Of a stretch of 64,000 bases of DNA, positions 59,946-64,000 are shown piece by piece (the stretch's first letter is position 1; every line of letters starts with the position of its first letter). The stretch is taken from positions 650,295 to 714,294 of the forward strand of contig JAEUBA010000007.1 in NCBI GenBank assembly GCA_018257865.1, given 5' to 3'. A program made the translations under genes and the position numbers. Source of the stretch: Stereocaulon alpinum. Lineage: Eukaryota > Ascomycota > Lecanoromycetes > Lecanorales > Stereocaulaceae. The notes beneath the pieces are model-generated. The model made no database searches, was not told where the DNA came from, and was given only the letters and a program-made list of their open reading frames with translations.

Positions 59946-60590
59946 CCTTTAACCACCAAAAGTTGAATCTGCTTCGTAACTTCTTCGCAGTAGTGCCTCG
60001 CGCCACATACGTTATATAATAACTAGATAATTTTATAAGTTTTAAAGTCAGCTATCAGCTTGCTTGCGCATCAAAAATTTTCAAAAATAGTCCATTTGCG
60101 CAATAGTTATAAGCAAAAGAAGCGTTTTCGCTATATTTTGCAGGTACCGCGGGCTCGCTGGTAATTACTAAGCATTATACAGTTGCCAAGCTTAATACTT
60201 AGTAATTACCTTTAACCACTAAAAGTTAAGTACGCTGCGCAATTCTTCGCAGTAATACCTCGCGCCACATACGTTATACAATATCTAGATAATTTCAAAA
60301 GTTTTAAAGTCAGCTATCAGCTTGCTTGCGTATCAAAAATTTTCAAAATCGGCCCATTTACGCAATAGTTATAAGCAAAAGAAGCGTTTTCGCTATATAT
60401 TATAGGTAGCCCTAGCTCGCTACTAAATACTAAGCTTAATACTTACTATTTAAATAACTTTAGAAGTCTTAGGGGTAGAGATTAGCTTTATATATATAAA
60501 ATATACTGTAAATAGAGAGCTTTCCAACGCCGCTCAAATTTTCTAAATCGGGTATAAAATAAGCGATATATAGCTATTTTTATTATTAAT
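59946..60590 (+). repeat. Dispersed repeat R2, tandem pair
   Basis: A unit starting CCTTTAACCAC occurs at 59946 and again at 60209 (263-bp offset), each with CAGCTATCAGCTTGCTTGCG and CAATAGTTATAAGCAAAAGA. A distal block AGAGAGCTTTCCAACGCCGC (about 60,519) ends it. Copy at 51330-51760 has one unit only and is more RIPed. No coding seen. Confidence 0.85.
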
Positions 60591-61675
60591 CTTCTGTGAA
60601 GATTACGGGCACTAACTTGTTATACTAATAATACTATATAGATCTCCTCGTAGACTACTAGAATAGCTATAGGATCTAAACGTATTAGTAAGCGCTATAG
60701 TAGAGCTATTAGAATTATATATATTATAGTAGCGATTAAGGCTATAATAGCTATTAGCGTAATATTAATAGGGGGGGAACTTACCTCGCTCGTAGTTATT
60801 ATTCCCTATATAGAAATAGGGTAAAGGTATATTAATAATATAATATAATCTATAAGTATTAGTAGCTAATAATATACGCTAGTTACGCGATAGCGACGTA
60901 TAATATTAAGTATATATATAAGTTATATCTATAAGTAATATATTAGTAGCTAATAATATACGCCGGTTACGCGATAGCGATATACGATCTTAAGAGAATA
61001 TTTAAATATTATTATAACGAAAAGAACTATTAACTATATTAGTAATATTAATTACGATATAGGTACGCTAATATTAGGGTATATATAAGTCGTATTAGGA
61101 GTTATAAAGAGAGAAAAGTTAGAGGGAAAGTTATTATTTATATACCTATAGGTTATCGTCGCTACGACGTCGCTATACGTTAAAGCTATATAAAATAATA
61201 ATAATTAATAATACGGTAACGTAGTTATTACCTACTAATACGGTCGGTAATTAACTACTTATATTTATTAATAACTACGCGTTACTACTACGCCTACTAC
61301 GTATTCTTTTTATAATATAATAGATTTAGGCGTTACTGTAGTTAGATAATATTCTATATATATAATACGCCGCCTTAACGACGTTATATCTAGGTTAACT
61401 CTTTTCCCTTATATTTCCTACTAGGTTTAAAGGGTTTTTAACGAGTAGTCTATTTTATATACTTTAGTACCTAGGGACTAGGGCTTAGAGGGGAGGATAC
61501 TATTAACCCTTAAGCGTATACGCGTTATAGCTACGCTAACGTAATAATATTAGTTAGGGTCTAAGGGCTTAGCAATAGTATTACTACCTAGGACTCCCCC
61601 GTATTTAGGGATCTTTAGAAATTAGTTCTACTACTACTTCTACTACTAAGTAATATAATTATATCTATTACTTAA
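60591..61675. other. RIPed sequence with a short tandem pair, no gene
   Basis: AT-rich and stop-saturated. A block TTAGTAGCTAATAATATACG followed by a GTTACGCGATAGCG segment occurs twice (about 60,860-60,900 and 60,942-60,985). A G-run near 60,771 could be an old polypurine tract. Nothing else identified. Confidence 0.35.
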
Positions 61676-64000
61676 CTAGAGAATACCTGTAAAAATCCAG
61701 ATTTTTACTATTTTTACTAAGGCTATTAATTAGGTAATAGCACCTAAGTATATACTATATTCTTTATTAATCGGTTATTCGTATATTTATAACTATCCGG
61801 CCTAATAACATATAGATTCGCCTGCTTCGTAACCCGTAAAAGCGATATATAGAGCTAACTATAACTAAAAGCCGGCCGTAACTGTAGGTTAATACCTACG
61901 AACTTTATAGATTACCCCTAGGACTTATTTATTGTTATTATAAATACTAGGCGGACTAGATATTACTTACGTATAAAGGGTATAGAGATCCTCTTATTAT
62001 TTTCCTTAGACTATAATAGCGTCTTAAAGAGTATTACCTTCTCGCTATTATATATACCGCCTATAATCTCACCTTTAAAGATATACTTACTATACCGTAT
62101 AACTTAAAGCTGAGTCCTATTATAAAGCTGTGGCGGATCTAGGTTTCTAAGTAATATAACTAGAATACTTAGTTTAACACAGAGCTTATAGGGCGGTAGC
62201 AAGACCTCGTAAAATATATTAAAATATTTAGTCGGAAAGAGGTCCTCGTCTTCTTTAGAAACAGCCTAATTAATACTCTAGTATATAGTAAGCTCGCTAG
62301 GTATCTGCGTTATAAGCTTGCTATTAATCTTAGTAACGTCCTTATTCGCAATAGTAAGAATAGCTCTTTAAGATAGATACTCTCTATCTACTATACCTAG
62401 GTAATATAGGTTTAGGTATACCTTATTAATTAACTTATTAATAGTATTTTTAGGAACGTAGCTATAAGCCTAAGGTGCTACGTCTTCCTTAGTAGTAGAG
62501 CTCTTCTAAATACTAGACCCGTTCCCGATCTTAAGAAGATCAATAGTAAAAGCCCTTATATTAATATATATAGAATTAGTAAGATTAGGATTATTAAGTC
62601 GTTTATTAATAGTTAGGTCTAATTATATAGTATCCTACTAGAACTCAGCCTATTATATATAGGTATTAATAACCTAACTACTAAATCCGCTAGCTACTAC
62701 TAGTAGGGTTTATCGAAAATTACTATAGAAGTAGACGACCTTACCCCTAAACTACGCCCCCTTATTACTATAGATATCTTAAAGGCTTCGGCTTACAGCC
62801 TCTATATTATACCTACTCTATATAGGCGACTTATCCTAAAAGATTACCTAAGCTTGCTTTATAAGCTCTATAAGGTTCGTCCCTTTCTTAATCCCGTATA
62901 AAGAAGTAGCGTCCGAATCTAGTAGTATCTTAAATTAGGAGTAAGTAGTACGGCTACCCTAAAGGAGCGTTGCTACTATACCTAAGGATACTATAGCTAA
63001 AGCTACTTTTCGTTTAAGGCGTACTTTCTTTATTATAATATTCTTAATAAAGGTCTTACTAGTACCCCTAGCGCCGTTAAGAAAGAATAGGGTACTAGAG
63101 GCTCTATACTTATTATCCGTATTTATATTAATAGCGTCTATAATCCGGTTAATAGCGTAGCTTTAATTAGGATTAAGCTTACTCTATAAGAACTCGATAT
63201 CCTTAGGGCTAATATTATAAGATATCTCTTTACGTAAGAGCTAATTAGGAATATCGCTTATACTATTAAAGTTAATAGTAGGAATTAGTAGATTATATTA
63301 AGCTAGATCCTCTATACGCTCTAGAGTAAAGGTATATTCTAACTAACTATTAATAAGGTAGAGTGTATACTACTTAGTATATATAGTCTCTTTACCAGCT
63401 GGTATCTAAAGCGTCTGAAATTCCTATTATAAGATACGTATATAATTAGATAATATATACTCTTTATATTTATCCTATAATACTAGAGCGTCTATTAGTT
63501 AGAGCTTAAGTAATACTATAATAAATAGGCTTTATAGTCTATAACCCCCCTAAAAGTCCTTACCCTTATCTAGGATCTTATTAGTATACTTATTATTTTT
63601 AGTTAGCCTAAGCTCTATATAGGCTTCTTTCTATTCTATTACGCAGCCGTTAATTATATATAGGTCGTCAAAAGACGTAGCACCCTTATAATAATATAGG
63701 AGTAGTTATAGATAATATAAATCCTTACTCTTAAGGCTAATAAAGTATATACGCCTAAGGGCTTCGCCTTTTTTATAAACCTTCTACCGCTTAGATTACT
63801 TAATCTAGGTAAAATACTTTAGAAAGTTAGTATATAGGTAATCTAGCGGGTTCTTTTCGACTATAAACCGCCTACCGTTCTTCTTCCTAAAAGGTAGTAG
63901 CTAGCCTTAATTAAGGGCTTCCTTAGCGATCTAATTTATCTTAAAGTACTTAGTTAAGGTAGTTCTATATAGCTTTTTATTATCTATAAGCTTCTACTTA
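61676..64000 (-). mobile_element. Helitron, helicase (Pif1-type) half, RIPed, runs off window
   Basis: Minus strand read through stops: Walker A as FFLNGARGTSKT near 63,050-63,095 (GPGGTGKT expected), then RKVALAIVSLGIVATLL and SRTTYSQFKI, and towards the left GEIIGGIYNSEKV, PFIRKQYLVRLVFIITINKS (near 61,930-62,000), the terminal helicase motif of Pif1/Helitron proteins. The element's 3' end is the hairpin at 61689-61708 followed by CTAG (61676-61679) and host T on the minus strand. The Rep domain and 5' TC end would lie beyond 64,000. Many stops, so inactive. Confidence 0.83.

Noticed and set aside
60768..60780. G-run as a polypurine tract of another LTR element
   Set aside because: No matching LTR pair found around it.

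Overview
This window looks like nuclear DNA of a filamentous ascomycete (Pezizomycotina). The genes have short introns (about 41-67 nt, a few near 150), fungal core genes are present, and a compact gene island lies between long AT-rich blocks of transposons destroyed by repeat-induced point mutation (RIP). In those blocks CpA/TpG is almost gone, in-frame TAG/TAA codons saturate every former reading frame, and differences between repeat copies are almost all C-T or G-A transitions. I cannot place the genus.

Left block (1 to about 11,700): the 3' part of a Tad1-like LINE (minus strand), a broken Ty3/Gypsy element (minus), and inserted beside it a complete Gypsy/chromovirus-type element, 5284-11265, with 222-bp LTRs and a CCTTA target duplication.

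Gene island (about 11,700-38,400). Core genes come first: a divergent pair of a Ser/Gly/Asn-rich protein and the peroxisomal E2 enzyme PEX4; a mitochondrial PPR protein; the mitochondrial DEAD-box helicase MSS116, divergent from ORC3; and a conserved fungal protein convergent with ORC3. Accessory genes follow: a PD-(D/E)XK nuclease-like protein, a small Cys-rich ORF, a secreted heme-thiolate peroxidase, and a four-part cluster. The cluster holds an SfnG-like sulfone monooxygenase continuous in frame with an upstream MDR alcohol dehydrogenase (separated only by one TAG), a GPR1/FUN34/YaaH transporter, and an SfnB/DszC-like acyl-CoA-dehydrogenase-family protein. Together they suggest a fungal organosulfur (sulfone/sulfonate) scavenging cluster. 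The divergent promoter inside it carries a 115-bp tandem duplication.

Right block (38,411-64,000): a Gypsy 3' remnant starts 26 bp after the last gene's stop. Then come an unidentified RIP-destroyed element interrupted by a second complete Gypsy copy (43760-49754, minus, target duplication ATAGT), a Gypsy integrase remnant, a Helitron-type 3' terminus, a telomere-like tract, a full-length RIPed LINE inserted within a 28-bp-unit minisatellite, dispersed repeat copies, and the helicase half of a Helitron running off the right edge (minus). The last Helitron ends with the same hairpin-CTAG signature as the plus-strand terminus at 51836.

The exon models were built by hand from splice signals, reading frame and family resemblance. 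The main multi-exon models each sum to an intact frame, but none was checked against transcripts or databases.
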